DNA of 64,000 nucleotides from Knoellia locipacati (GTDB lineage: Bacteria > Actinomycetota > Actinomycetes > Actinomycetales > Dermatophilaceae), in NCBI RefSeq assembly GCF_007992835.1, contig NZ_BKBA01000011.1:209002-273001 (forward strand), written 5' to 3'. Both the position numbers and the translations under genes were made by a program. Below the pieces are notes generated by a model. It was not told the DNA's origin, ran no database searches, and saw nothing but the letters and a program-made list of their open reading frames with translations. Below, in pieces: positions 1 to 9,899 of the stretch (positions within the stretch are counted from its first letter, which is position 1; every line of letters begins with the position of its first letter).

Positions 1-728
1 TCGAGGGCGCGCTGGGCGACGGGTGCCATGCTCCAGACGGCCCAGCGGAAGACCCGCTGGCCCTGCATGCCGATCGTGGGCCAGTCGAGCTTCTGCTCGT
101 GGACGTCGATCCAGCTCTCGTTCTGGGCGATGACGTCCCACTTGTCGCCCTCGGACCCCCACACGGTCGGGCCGATGCCCGCGGTGTCGGAAGCGGTGAC
201 GATCGCGGCGCCCGCGCCGTCACCGAAGATGAAGGCGGTGCCGCGGTCGGTCCGGCTCGTGAAGTCCGACAGGCGCTCGACCCCGACGACCGCGACGTTG
301 CGGGCGCTGCCGCCACGCACCATGTCGCTGGCGAGCGAGATGCCGTGGCAGTAGCCGGCGCACGCGGCCGAGATGTCGAAGGCGGCGGGCTTGCCCATGC
401 CCATCCGGTCCGCGAGGGCCGGGGCGGCGGCGGGCGTCTGGTAGGGGTGGGTCACCGTGGCGAGGATGACCGCGTCGACCTCGCCGGCCTCGATGCCGGC
501 CATCGCCAGGGCGTCCCGGGTCGCGAACTCGGACATGTCGATGACGCTCTCGCCGTCACCGGCGAAGTGCCGGGTCTTGATGCCGGAGCGCTCTTGGATC
601 CACTCGTCGGAGGAGTCGATCGCCTCGACGAGCTCGGAGTTGGGGACGACACGGCGCGGGCGGTAGGCGCCGATGCCGGAGATGCGCGCGTGGGCGGCGC
701 CGCTCGGCGGGGTGATGAGTCCGGTCAT
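1..728 (-). CDS. fabH: beta-ketoacyl-ACP synthase III, FabH (3' part beyond left edge)
   Basis: FabH condenses an acyl-CoA primer with malonyl-ACP to start type II fatty acid synthesis in the cytoplasm. About 242 N-terminal residues are present and the gene runs off the left edge. The thiolase-fold nucleophile is visible as Cys123 in SAACAG, in a context typical of KAS III; the catalytic His and Asn would lie beyond the edge. The ATG at 728 is 5 nt downstream of the fabD stop, so the two genes are surely co-transcribed. In relatives acpP and fabF follow, which cannot be checked here. The family call is secure; primer preference (acetyl or branched) cannot be read. Confidence 0.93.
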   Translation of the reverse strand, partial: MTGLITPPSGAAHARISGIGAYRPRRVVPNSELVEAIDSSDEWIQERSGIKTRHFAGDGESVIDMSEFATRDALAMAGIEAGEVDAVILATVTHPYQTPAAAPALADRMGMGKPAAFDISAACAGYCHGISLASDMVRGGSARNVAVVGVERLSDFTSRTDRGTAFIFGDGAGAAIVTASDTAGIGPTVWGSEGDKWDVIAQNESWIDVHEQKLDWPTIGMQGQRVFRWAVWSMAPVAQRAL

Positions 729-733
729 CCGAC

Positions 734-1912
734 TCAGCCTTCCTGGGGGTGCAGACGGAGGACGGGCTGGCCGGGGGAGACCGGGTCGCCGTCCTCGACG
801 AGCCACTCGACGACCCGCCCGCCGTGTGGCGCGACGACCTCGTAGGTGTCGCGCAGGGTGCCGACCGTGGCCACGACGCTGCCGGCCTCGACCGCGGTGC
901 CGACCTCGCTGTGGGTGAACGAGACCATGCCCTTGGCGGGGCTGATGACGAGGCGCCACGTCGGGTCCTGGGCGGCCCCGGTGGACTTGCCGTGCTCCTT
1001 GACCATCCGGTGGGCCTGCTCGAGGTCGTCGGGGGACTTGAGCGCAAGGATCTCGACGTCCTTGAGGACGCGCTTGGCGAGTCCGGACAGCGTCCCGGCC
1101 GGCGGGACCTCGATGATCCCCGTGACGCCGAGCTCCTTGAAGGTCTGCATGGTGAGGTCCCAGCGGACCGGGTTGCTCACCTGGCTCACGAGGCGGCCGA
1201 GCACCTCGCGACCGCTGTGCACCACGGCACCGTCGCGGTTGGACACGAGGGGCACGCGCGCGTCGTGCGTCGACATCGCCTTGGCGTAGCCGGACAGGAC
1301 GTCGACCGCGGGTGCCATGTGCTCGGTGTGGAACGCTCCCGCGACCTTGAGCGGGATGACGCGCGCCTTGGCCGGCGGCTCGGCGGTGAGGGCCGCGAGC
1401 TGCTCCAGGGTGCCGGCGGCGACGACCTGGCCGGCGCCGTTGATGTTGGCGGGGGTGAGGCCGTGGCGGGTCAGCGTCGCGGTGACGTCGTCGGGGTCGC
1501 CGCCCATGACGGCGCTCATCCCGGTCGGCTGGACGGCACTGGCCTGCGCCATGGCCCGGCCGCGCTCGCGGACGAAGACCATGGCCTGCTCGGCGGAGAT
1601 CACGCCACCGGCAGCGGCGGCGGTGATCTCACCGACGGAGTGACCGGCGCCGGCGCCGACGAGGCGGAAGCCGTCGGCCGGGTGCTCGAACAGCGCGAGC
1701 ATCGAGACGAGGCCGGAGGCGACGATGAGGGGCTGCGCGACGGCGGTGTCCTTGATCGTCTCCTCGTCGGACTCGGTCCCGTGCTTGACGAGGTCCATGC
1801 CCGCGACGGCGGAGAGCCAGCCGAGACGTTCGCGCACGCCGGGGATGGCGAGCCAGGGGGTGAGGAAGCCGGGGGTCTGGGAGCCCTGTCCAGGGCAGAC
1901 GATCACGAGCAC
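734..1912 (-). CDS. fabD: malonyl-CoA:ACP transacylase FabD with a C-terminal biotinyl/lipoyl-like domain
   Basis: FabD moves malonyl groups from CoA to ACP for chain elongation. Residues 1-300 are a full transacylase: CPGQGSQ near the N-terminus, nucleophile Ser92 in GHSVG and catalytic His195 in GAFHTEHM. Residues about 319-390 add a small beta-rich domain (WRLVISPAKGMV... VVAPHGGRVVEW... DGDPVSPGQPVLRL) with the spacing of a biotinyl/lipoyl carrier domain. Where carriers have the modified Lys (as in MKM) this one reads TLRDTY, with no Lys, so it is unlikely to be biotinylated or lipoylated. At 392 residues it is about 80 longer than a minimal FabD. The GTG at 1912 is used; a second GTG lies two codons downstream. 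Confidence 0.92.
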   Translation of the reverse strand: MLVIVCPGQGSQTPGFLTPWLAIPGVRERLGWLSAVAGMDLVKHGTESDEETIKDTAVAQPLIVASGLVSMLALFEHPADGFRLVGAGAGHSVGEITAAAAGGVISAEQAMVFVRERGRAMAQASAVQPTGMSAVMGGDPDDVTATLTRHGLTPANINGAGQVVAAGTLEQLAALTAEPPAKARVIPLKVAGAFHTEHMAPAVDVLSGYAKAMSTHDARVPLVSNRDGAVVHSGREVLGRLVSQVSNPVRWDLTMQTFKELGVTGIIEVPPAGTLSGLAKRVLKDVEILALKSPDDLEQAHRMVKEHGKSTGAAQDPTWRLVISPAKGMVSFTHSEVGTAVEAGSVVATVGTLRDTYEVVAPHGGRVVEWLVEDGDPVSPGQPVLRLHPQEG

Positions 1913-1965
1913 CCCTTCAGCGTGTCGGTCGGGCCCCCATCCCGGCGCAGCCGGCGGCGACGATT

Positions 1966-1995
1966 CTCGGCGCCGAGTTCTGTAGGGTTCCTACA
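1966..1995. promoter_or_regulatory. two palindromes upstream of fabD, candidate FasR operator
   Basis: The 78-nt gap between fasR and fabD holds CTCGGCGCCGAG at 1966-1977, a perfect 12-nt palindrome, and TGTAGG-GTT-CCTACA at 1981-1995, which overlaps the fasR stop codon. Both lie 50-85 nt before the fabD start. FasR of Streptomyces is known to bind the fab operon promoter, so an operator is plausible, but I do not know its consensus and cannot confirm a match. Confidence 0.35.
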
Positions 1996-3196
1996 ACTCG
2001 CGGCGGGCTGGTCGCGCGGTCCGCTGGGAGGGCCCGGGGGCTACCCGTCCGTAGGCCAGGGCCAGCCTCACGGTCTGCGCGTCGTGCGGGTCGGTGAGGT
2101 CGTAGCCGATGGTGTCGGCGATCTTGCCCAGGCGGTAGCGCACCGTGTTGGTGTGGACGAAGAGCTCACGGGCCGTGCCCTCGAGCCCGAGCCCGCCGTC
2201 GAGGTAGGCCGCCGCGGTCTCGAGCAGGTTGCCGCCGCCGCTGGCAGACAGGGGCGCATAGACGCGCGACACGAGCGAGGCCCGCGCGGGCAGGTCGCCG
2301 AGCAGCGCGCGCTCGGCGAGGAGGTCGTCGCTGCTCACCGGTCGCGGGGCCTTGGGCCAGGCGTGGGCGGCCGTGTGGCCCGACAGGGCGGCACGCGCGC
2401 TGCGCCCTGCGGCATACAGGTGCGGGACGACGGGACCGACGACGATCGGGCCGTCCCCGAAATGGTCGCCGAGGTGCGACGCGGTGACGAGCGGGTCCGA
2501 GACCTGCCCCACGATGCAGACGACGCGGCGACCGTGGATCGCGACGAGGACCTCGACGCCGAACCGCTTCGCGGAGCGGTGGAGCTGGTCCACCACCTGT
2601 GCTGCGCCCGTGCTCGGGGTCGACCCGACGATGACGCACACGTCGCTCGTCGTGCCCCAGCCGAGCGCGGAGGCGCGCGACTGCATCGAGTCGTCGGCCT
2701 CGCCACGGATCACGGCGTCGACGACGAGGGCCTCGAGACGGGCGTCCCACGCGCCTCGCGCCTCGGCGGCGTGCGCGTAGACCTCGGCGGCGGAGAACGC
2801 GATCTCGCGGCTGTAGAGGAGCACGGCCTCACGGACCTTGACCTCGTCGCCGCGCGCGGCCAGTCCCATCGACTCGCGCTCGACGACGTCGACGACGGTC
2901 CTCACGAGGTCGAGCGTCTGGCCGAGGCTGATCGAGCGGGTCAGCTCACGCGGCGCGGTCCCGAACACGTCGGCCGTCACGTGCGCCTGGTCCTGGCTGC
3001 CGGTGAACCACTCGATGAACGAGCGGATGCCTGCCTGGGCGACGAGCCCCACCCACGAGCGCTCCTTCGGCGGCAGGGCGCGGTACCACCCGTGGGAGCC
3101 CTCCATCTGCTGCACCGCCGCGGCGCCGAGCTCGCCGGCAGCGCGCTCGACGCGGCGTCGCGTGGCCGCGGACGGGCGGCTTCTCGAGGTGGGCAC
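1991..3196 (-). CDS. fasR: PucR-family transcriptional regulator, FasR-like
   Basis: This is a 401-residue DNA-binding regulator with a central diverged GGDEF-like region and a C-terminal PucR-type helix-turn-helix (about residues 315-385: LETAAAYLDGGLGLEGTARE, then HTNTVRYRLGKI). The order fasR-fabD-fabH matches the Streptomyces locus where FasR activates fatty acid synthesis, and the mycobacterial homologue next to fabD. The regulator therefore probably controls the fab operon from the adjacent 78-nt region. The start at 3196 precedes MPTSRSRPSAATRRR, a basic N-terminus usual for the family. Function is assigned from family and position. Confidence 0.85.
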   Translation of the reverse strand: MPTSRSRPSAATRRRVERAAGELGAAAVQQMEGSHGWYRALPPKERSWVGLVAQAGIRSFIEWFTGSQDQAHVTADVFGTAPRELTRSISLGQTLDLVRTVVDVVERESMGLAARGDEVKVREAVLLYSREIAFSAAEVYAHAAEARGAWDARLEALVVDAVIRGEADDSMQSRASALGWGTTSDVCVIVGSTPSTGAAQVVDQLHRSAKRFGVEVLVAIHGRRVVCIVGQVSDPLVTASHLGDHFGDGPIVVGPVVPHLYAAGRSARAALSGHTAAHAWPKAPRPVSSDDLLAERALLGDLPARASLVSRVYAPLSASGGGNLLETAAAYLDGGLGLEGTARELFVHTNTVRYRLGKIADTIGYDLTDPHDAQTVRLALAYGRVAPGPSQRTARPARREL

Positions 3197-3276
3197 CTCC
3201 GGAGTCTATTTGTATGCCGTGCACAATCCGCATCCCGTGTCCACCGGTGTCGCGCATCGTGAGACGCGGGTCCGGG

Positions 3277-3561
3277 TCAGGCCTGCCAGCCGAGGAGGGA
3301 CTCGCCGAGCGTCATCGCCAGCCACCACACCGCGGCGGCGACGAACGGCATCGCGAGGATCGGCCACGGCCACCGGGTGAACCAGCGGATCGCCGTGGTG
3401 AGGAGGGCCAGCCAGAACGCGAGCAGCAGCACGACCGCCCACAGTGGCGCCGCCAGCCCGGCGGCGACGTAGAAGGGGAGCACGGCGAAGAGGCCGAGCA
3501 CGCCGAGGGTCGCGACCACCCTGTCGAGGATCCGCCGTCCGTCCACCGTTGCTCCCGTCAC
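3277..3561 (-). CDS. small three-helix membrane protein, unknown function
   Basis: A 94-residue hydrophobic protein with three predicted membrane helices: VVATLGVLGLFAVLPFYVAA, LWAVVLLLAFWLALLTTA and ILAMPFVAAAVWWLAMTL. The short cytoplasmic N-terminus reads VTGATVDGRRILDR. Two adjacent GTG codons (3564 and 3561) could start it; 3561 is used here. The first lies inside the 5' arm of the long hairpin at 3564-3626, so initiation may be affected by that structure. It follows argG on the same strand after the hairpin, which probably separates the two. I do not recognise the family. Confidence 0.6.
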   Translation of the reverse strand: MTGATVDGRRILDRVVATLGVLGLFAVLPFYVAAGLAAPLWAVVLLLAFWLALLTTAIRWFTRWPWPILAMPFVAAAVWWLAMTLGESLLGWQA

Positions 3562-3563
3562 CA

Positions 3564-3626
3564 CGACCGATTGCCCTTCCGGGACATCCTCGCTGGCGCT
3601 CGGTGTCCCGGAAGGGCAATCGGTCG
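3564..3626. terminator. long perfect hairpin after argG (23-bp stem)
   Basis: Arms at 3564-3586 and 3604-3626 are perfect reverse complements around a 17-nt loop, 7 nt beyond the argG stop. The stem contains GATTGCCC/GGGCAATC. A second hairpin with the same core lies at 40138-40192. It lacks a clear T-run, but strong GC stems without U-tracts are accepted terminators in actinobacteria. One arm reaches the candidate start codons of the downstream small gene. Confidence 0.7.
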
Positions 3627-3632
3627 AATGCG

Positions 3633-5076
<1,444 letters not shown>

Positions 5077-5193
5077 GTCGAACGCATAACCACAAATGCG
5101 GCCGTATGCCGGTCCCTCCCCGCCGCGTGCCCGTCACCTGGCGTCCACGTCCTCGACAGGCGAGACGCCCGGCGCCGCCCTACGTTGGTCGGC

Positions 5194-6324
5194 ATGAGAC
5201 GACCTCTTCTCTCCGCCCTGCTCGCCGCCGGTGTGGCCCTGACGACCGTGGCCGCCACCGCTCCTGCGGGGGCCGACGCGCCACCGAGCTCGCAGGGACG
5301 CGCCCAGTTCACCGAGCCGCTCGTGCACGCCCACCGCGGCGCCTCCGGCTATCGGCCCGAGCACACCCTCGCGGCCTACCGGCTGGCCGTCCAGCAGGGC
5401 GCCGACTACATCGAGCCCGACCTCGTCATGACGAGGGACGGTGTCCTCGTCGACCGGCACGAGCCGGAGATCGGCGGCACGACCGATGTCGCGGCCCACC
5501 CCGAGTTCGCCGGCCGCAGGGTCACCAAGACGCTCGACGGCAAGGCCACGACCGGCTGGTGGGTCGAGGACTTCACCCTCGCCGAGCTCAAGACGCTGCG
5601 GGCCAAGGAGCGCATCCCGGCGACCCGCCCCGAGAGCGCCAGCTTCGACGGCCAGTTCGAGGTGCCGACGCTCGAGGAGGTGCTCGCCCTGCGCGAGGAG
5701 CTGAGCGCCCGCACCGGCCGGACGGTCGGCGTCATCCCGGAGATCAAGCACTCGACCTACCTCCACGACGCGGGCCTCGACCCCGAGGTCGCGCTCATGG
5801 CGGCCCTGACGAAGCACGGGCTCAACCGGCCCAACGCCGCCCTGTGGGTGCAGAGCTTCGAGCTCACGCCGCTCGTCCGACTCGACAACGAGCTCGGCTA
5901 CAAGGCCAACCTCGTCTTCCTCGTGAGCGCGAGCGGTCGGCCCTACGATCTCGAGGCGCAGGGCGACTCGCGCACCTACACCGACCTGCTCACCCCGACG
6001 AGCCTCAAGGCGCTGAGCAAGGACCTCGACGGTCTCGGTGTCGACAAGAGCCGGGTCATCCCGCGCCGCAGCGACGGCACCCTCGGGACGCCGACCACGC
6101 TCGTCGCCGACGCCCACCGGGCCAAGCTCGACGTCACGCCGTGGACCTTCCGCGCCGAGAACCAGTTCCTCCCCGTCGACTACCGCATCGGCACGAACCC
6201 GGCGGCGCACGGGCGGATGGCCGACGAGGTGACCCGTTTCTTCGAGGCCGGCGTCGACGGTGTGTTCTGCGACCAGCCCGACATCTGCGTCGCCGCGCGG
6301 GCGGAGTTCCTCGCCGCCCCCTGA
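5194..6324 (+). CDS. secreted glycerophosphodiester phosphodiesterase
   Basis: This enzyme hydrolyses glycerophosphodiesters to glycerol 3-phosphate and an alcohol, supplying phosphate and carbon from lipid or teichoic acid head groups. Residues 1-28 form a signal peptide (MRRPLLSALLAAGVALTTVA, ending APAGADA). GDPD motifs follow: HRGASGYRPEHT at 47-58 and IEPDLVMTRDGVLVDRHE with metal ligands near Glu74, Asp76 and His89. The 376-residue length and GlpQ-like insertion fit the periplasmic/secreted class. The ATG at 5194 gives the intact signal peptide and lies 7 nt after a -10-like TACGTT, so translation may be leaderless. Export is inferred from the signal. Confidence 0.88.
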   Translation: MRRPLLSALLAAGVALTTVAATAPAGADAPPSSQGRAQFTEPLVHAHRGASGYRPEHTLAAYRLAVQQGADYIEPDLVMTRDGVLVDRHEPEIGGTTDVAAHPEFAGRRVTKTLDGKATTGWWVEDFTLAELKTLRAKERIPATRPESASFDGQFEVPTLEEVLALREELSARTGRTVGVIPEIKHSTYLHDAGLDPEVALMAALTKHGLNRPNAALWVQSFELTPLVRLDNELGYKANLVFLVSASGRPYDLEAQGDSRTYTDLLTPTSLKALSKDLDGLGVDKSRVIPRRSDGTLGTPTTLVADAHRAKLDVTPWTFRAENQFLPVDYRIGTNPAAHGRMADEVTRFFEAGVDGVFCDQPDICVAARAEFLAAP

Positions 6325-6393
6325 CAGATGTCATGGCGAGGTCGTGTCTCCCGGCACTGTCGGGCAGACGGGTGTCGCGACGAACCTTGAGGC

Positions 6394-7326
6394 ATGACCA
6401 GAGCTGACACGCCCGCCGTCGAGATCACGGCACTCACGAAGTCCTTCCCGAGCCGCGCCGGGACCGTCCAGGCGGTGCGCGGCATCGACCTCACCGTCGC
6501 CCGCGGTGAGGTCGTCGCCGTCCTCGGCCCGAACGGCGCCGGCAAGACCACCACCCTCGACGTCGTCCTCGGGCTGACCGCACCGACCTCCGGCGAGGTC
6601 CGCGTGCTCGGGAGGTCGCCGCGCGAGGCTGTCCGTACCGGCCGCGTCTCGGCGGTCCTGCAGACGGGCGGGCTCCTGCGCGACCTCACCGTCCGCGAGA
6701 CGGTCGAGCTCATCGCGAGCACGTATGCCGTCCACGCACCGGTCGAGGACGTCGTGCGTCGCGCGAACCTCACCGGGGTGTCGTCGCGCAAGGTCTCGAA
6801 GTGCTCCGGCGGCGAGCAGCAGCGGCTCCGGTTCGCCCTCGCGCTCCTGCCCGACCCCGAGCTGCTCATCCTCGACGAACCCACGGCCGGGATGGACGTC
6901 TCGGCGCGACGGGCCTTCTGGGACGCGATGCACGCAGAGGCCGCGGCCGGCCGCACCGTCCTCTTCGCGACGCACTACCTCGAGGAGGCCGACAGCTTCG
7001 CGAGCCGCATCGTGCTCGTCGCCGACGGCCGGGTCGCCGCCGACGGACCCACCGACGTCATCCGGGGCCAGGCCCTGGGTCGCACCGTCGCGGCCCGCCT
7101 CGACCTCGACGCGGTCGACACGGCCGCCACCGCGCTGCGCTCCCTGGTGTCCGTGCGCGAGGTCCGGGTCGACCACGACCGCCTCACCGTGACGACGTCG
7201 GACTCCGACGCCGTGGCGCGTGTCCTGCTCACCGAGCTCGGCGCCCGCGACCTCGAGGTGACGACTGGTTCGCTGGAAGCCGCCTTCGTCGCCCTCACCT
7301 CCGCCCCCGAAGGAGCAGCAGCATGA
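6394..7326 (+). CDS. ABC transporter ATP-binding protein (drug/lipid exporter type)
   Basis: This is the ATPase partner of the downstream ABC-2 permease. Walker A GPNGAGKTT is at 45-53, the Q-loop Gln near 89, the signature KCSGGEQQR near 137-145 (Cys in place of the usual Leu) and Walker B LLILDEPTAGMD near 157. After the nucleotide-binding domain, about 80 residues form the C-terminal extension common in DrrA/CcmA-like exporters. The TGA overlaps the permease ATG, showing translational coupling. The substrate cannot be read. It belongs to a four-gene unit with a sensor kinase and response regulator. Confidence 0.9.
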   Translation: MTRADTPAVEITALTKSFPSRAGTVQAVRGIDLTVARGEVVAVLGPNGAGKTTTLDVVLGLTAPTSGEVRVLGRSPREAVRTGRVSAVLQTGGLLRDLTVRETVELIASTYAVHAPVEDVVRRANLTGVSSRKVSKCSGGEQQRLRFALALLPDPELLILDEPTAGMDVSARRAFWDAMHAEAAAGRTVLFATHYLEEADSFASRIVLVADGRVAADGPTDVIRGQALGRTVAARLDLDAVDTAATALRSLVSVREVRVDHDRLTVTTSDSDAVARVLLTELGARDLEVTTGSLEAAFVALTSAPEGAAA

Positions 7327-8183
7327 CCACCACCACGAGCACCTCACCCGACCGCGTCGGCGACGACGACCCCACCTCCACCCCGGACCTCGGCACCACG
7401 GGCGGCGAGCCGCGCACGCGAGGGGAGCGGACGGCATACGTGCGTCTCGAGCTGCGCCGCACGCTGCGCGACCTCGTGACGATGTTCTTCGTCGTGGGGC
7501 TGCCGGCGTTCATGTACGTCCTCTTCGGGGCGAGCGCCGGCTACTCGCAGGAGAGCGCGGGCAACGGCAACGTCGCGCTCTACGTCATGATCTCGATGGC
7601 GGCCTACGGCGCCGTCACCGCGACCGTCGGCATCGGCGGCATGGCCGCCGTCGAGCGGATGCAGGGCTGGGGACGCCAGCTCGGGCTCACCCCGCTGGGG
7701 GACGGGACCTACGTCGCGACCAAGGCCGTCGTCGCGCTCGTCGTCGCGACCCTGCCGATCCTCGTCGTCTACGTCCTGGGGGTCCTCACGGGGGCCGAGG
7801 GCACGGCGGTGGCCTGGCTGGGCAGCGCGGCGGTCCTCGTCGTGGGCGCGGTGATGTTCGCGCTCTACGGCCTGATCTTCGGGCTCGCGTTCCGGTCGGA
7901 GGCGGCCGTGACGGCGGCGTCGGGCTCGCTCGTCGTCCTCGGCTTCCTCGGCAACATCTTCTTCCCGCTCAGCGGCTTCCTGCTCGACGTCGCGCGGTTC
8001 ACGCCGCTCTACGGCTACGTGTCGCTGGCGCGCTACCCGCTGACCGAGGGCTACGTCATCGACACCGAGGGCGGGCTGGTCCGCGAGGCGCTGTGGATGT
8101 CGGTGGCTAACGTTGCCGTGTGGACGACGATCTTCGCAGTGCTCGCGACGTGGCTGGTGCGACGAAGCCGCGGCCGGCAGTAG
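7323..8183 (+). CDS. ABC-2 type transporter permease
   Basis: A 286-residue membrane protein with a long hydrophilic, Thr/Asp-rich N-terminus (about 55 residues) and six predicted helices beginning LVTMFFVVGLPAFMYVLFGA, including VVALVVATLPILVVYVLGVL and AVTAASGSLVVLGFLGNIFF. It fits the ABC-2 exporter family and overlaps the ATPase gene by 4 nt. Its 3' end overlaps the longest reading of the kinase gene by 64 nt. Together with its ATPase it should form an exporter in the cytoplasmic membrane, probably controlled by the adjacent two-component system. Confidence 0.88.
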   Translation: MTTTTSTSPDRVGDDDPTSTPDLGTTGGEPRTRGERTAYVRLELRRTLRDLVTMFFVVGLPAFMYVLFGASAGYSQESAGNGNVALYVMISMAAYGAVTATVGIGGMAAVERMQGWGRQLGLTPLGDGTYVATKAVVALVVATLPILVVYVLGVLTGAEGTAVAWLGSAAVLVVGAVMFALYGLIFGLAFRSEAAVTAASGSLVVLGFLGNIFFPLSGFLLDVARFTPLYGYVSLARYPLTEGYVIDTEGGLVREALWMSVANVAVWTTIFAVLATWLVRRSRGRQ

Positions 8184-9277
8184 CCGTGCCCGCCCCGGCG
8201 GAGGCGTCGCTGCAGACCCACCCCTGGCAGCGCTGGGGGTGGGTCATGGGCGGGGTGTGGCTCGTCTTCCTCGCCTTCCCGGTCGCCGGGGTCGTCGACA
8301 GCGGCGAGAGCCGGCCCCGCGTCGTCGCGGGGGTCGCCCTCTTCGTCTTGTTCGCCGCGGTCTACATCCACGGGTTCCGGACGATGGCGCGGTCCGCCTC
8401 GGACGCCGAGGTGGTGCGCAGCGGCGTGACGCACCTCGTGGCACTGGTCCTCATCTGCGTCGTCATCCACCTGCTCGTCGGACCCGCGTCGGTCGGCGGG
8501 GGTCCCTACCTCGTCGCGCTCGCGATGTTCGTCCTGCCGATGTGGGCCGCCGTCTCCCTCACCGCGGCCGTGGTGCTCACGACCGTGGTGGTCACGGCGT
8601 TCTCGGACGCCCTCACCGACACGTGGTACCTCCCGGGCATCGTGCTGCTCGTCGCCGTGGTCACGGGCGTCGTGCGGGCCATCGAGCGGCGCAGCATCCT
8701 GCACGACGAGCTCGCCGCCGAGCTCACCGTCTCGGCCGAGCGCGACCGGCTGGCCCGTGACGTCCACGACGTCATCGGCCACACCCTGACCGCGATGAGC
8801 CTCAAGGCCGACGTCGCGGAGCGCCTCGTCGTCACGGACCCGGAGCGCGCACGCCGTGAGATCGCCGAGGTCGGCGTGCTCAGCAGGCAGGCGCTCGCCG
8901 AGGTGCGCGCCGCGGTCGGTGGGATCCGCTCGGCGCGGCTCGACGACGAGATCGCCTCTGCCGAAAGGGTGCTCGCCTCCGCAGGTATCGCCGCCGACAT
9001 GCCGACCGACCTCACGGTCGTCGACCCTCGCCACCGGGTCGTCCTCGCCTGGGTGCTCCGGGAGGCGGTCACCAACGTCGTCCGCCACAGCGAGGCCTCC
9101 GTATGCCGTGTCGCCCTCGGCCCGTCGTCCCTCACCGTCGAGGACGACGGGCGCGGTCCGTCGGGGCTGCGCGAGGGCAACGGGCTGCGCGGGGTGCGTG
9201 AGCGGGTGGATGCCGCCGGGGGAGTGCTCCGCGTGCTCGACGCCTCGCCCGGGACCCGGCTCGTGGTGACGCTGTGA
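8120..9277 (+). CDS. DesK-type sensor histidine kinase
   Basis: A membrane histidine kinase of the NarL/DesK class. About four or five membrane helices occupy residues 40-185, then the HisKA_3 box ERDRLARDVHDVIGHTL with phospho-acceptor His216, and a C-terminal HATPase with N-box REAVTNVVRHS and G-box DDGRGPSG/GNGLRGVRERV. The GTG at 8120 gives a 64-nt overlap with the permease; a GTG at 8186 just after the permease stop would remove about 22 residues and keep all domains. It overlaps the response regulator by 4 nt, so the pair is translationally coupled. The signal sensed is unknown; the ABC exporter is the likely regulatory target. Confidence 0.87.
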   Translation: MDDDLRSARDVAGATKPRPAVAVPAPAEASLQTHPWQRWGWVMGGVWLVFLAFPVAGVVDSGESRPRVVAGVALFVLFAAVYIHGFRTMARSASDAEVVRSGVTHLVALVLICVVIHLLVGPASVGGGPYLVALAMFVLPMWAAVSLTAAVVLTTVVVTAFSDALTDTWYLPGIVLLVAVVTGVVRAIERRSILHDELAAELTVSAERDRLARDVHDVIGHTLTAMSLKADVAERLVVTDPERARREIAEVGVLSRQALAEVRAAVGGIRSARLDDEIASAERVLASAGIAADMPTDLTVVDPRHRVVLAWVLREAVTNVVRHSEASVCRVALGPSSLTVEDDGRGPSGLREGNGLRGVRERVDAAGGVLRVLDASPGTRLVVTL

Positions 9278-9879
9278 TCCGCGTGCTCGTCGCCGACGAC
9301 CAGGCCCTCGTGCGGGGAGCCATCGTCACCCTGCTCGGCCTCGAGCCCGACCTCGACGTCGTCGCCGAGGCGGGGCGTGGTGACGAGGTGCTCGACCTGC
9401 TCACCGCGCACGACGTCGACGTCGCGCTCGTCGACGTCGAGATGCCCGGGCTCGACGGGATCGAGGTCTGCCGGGCGATGACCGCGGCCGGACTGCCGAC
9501 CCGGGCGCTCGTCGTGACGACGTTCGGGCGACCCGGGTTCGTGCGCCGGGCACTCGAGGCCGGCGCCGCGGGGTTCGTCGTCAAGGACACCCCGGCCTCG
9601 GAGCTCGCGGACGCGGTGCGCCGGGTCCACGCCGGTGAACGCGTCGTCGACGGCGCCCTGGCCGCGGAGTCCCTCATCGAAGGCGCCAACCCGCTCACCG
9701 CCCGTGAGCAGGACGTCCTGCGGGCGGCGCTCAGCGGGGCCCCGATCGCGGTCGTGGCGAGGTCGGTGCACCTGTCCGAGGGCACCGTGCGCAACCACCT
9801 GTCGTCGGCGATGGCCAAGACGCACACCTCGACCCGGGCGGAGGCCGCGAACCATGCCCGTGACCGCGGCTGGCTCTGA
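9274..9879 (+). CDS. NarL/LuxR-family response regulator
   Basis: Partner of the upstream kinase. The receiver domain (residues 1-120) carries acidic residues Asp8-Asp9, phospho-acceptor Asp54 in LVDVEMPG and Lys in FVVKDTPASE. The LuxR helix-turn-helix fills about residues 138-200 (NPLTAREQDVL, then VHLSEGTVRNHLSSAMAKTH). The 201-residue length is typical of DesR-like regulators. The start is a GTG overlapping the kinase TGA. Autoregulation of the ABC-kinase operon is a reasonable inference from the layout, not seen directly. Confidence 0.92.
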   Translation: MIRVLVADDQALVRGAIVTLLGLEPDLDVVAEAGRGDEVLDLLTAHDVDVALVDVEMPGLDGIEVCRAMTAAGLPTRALVVTTFGRPGFVRRALEAGAAGFVVKDTPASELADAVRRVHAGERVVDGALAAESLIEGANPLTAREQDVLRAALSGAPIAVVARSVHLSEGTVRNHLSSAMAKTHTSTRAEAANHARDRGWL

Positions 9880-9899
9880 CCCGGCGCCGACGGCTCCGG

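Noticed and set aside
749..3262. Very long open frame (837 codons) antisense to fabD and fasR
   Set aside because: It is the mirror frame of GC-rich genes on the other strand, with no start signal or recognisable domain; fabD and fasR explain the DNA.
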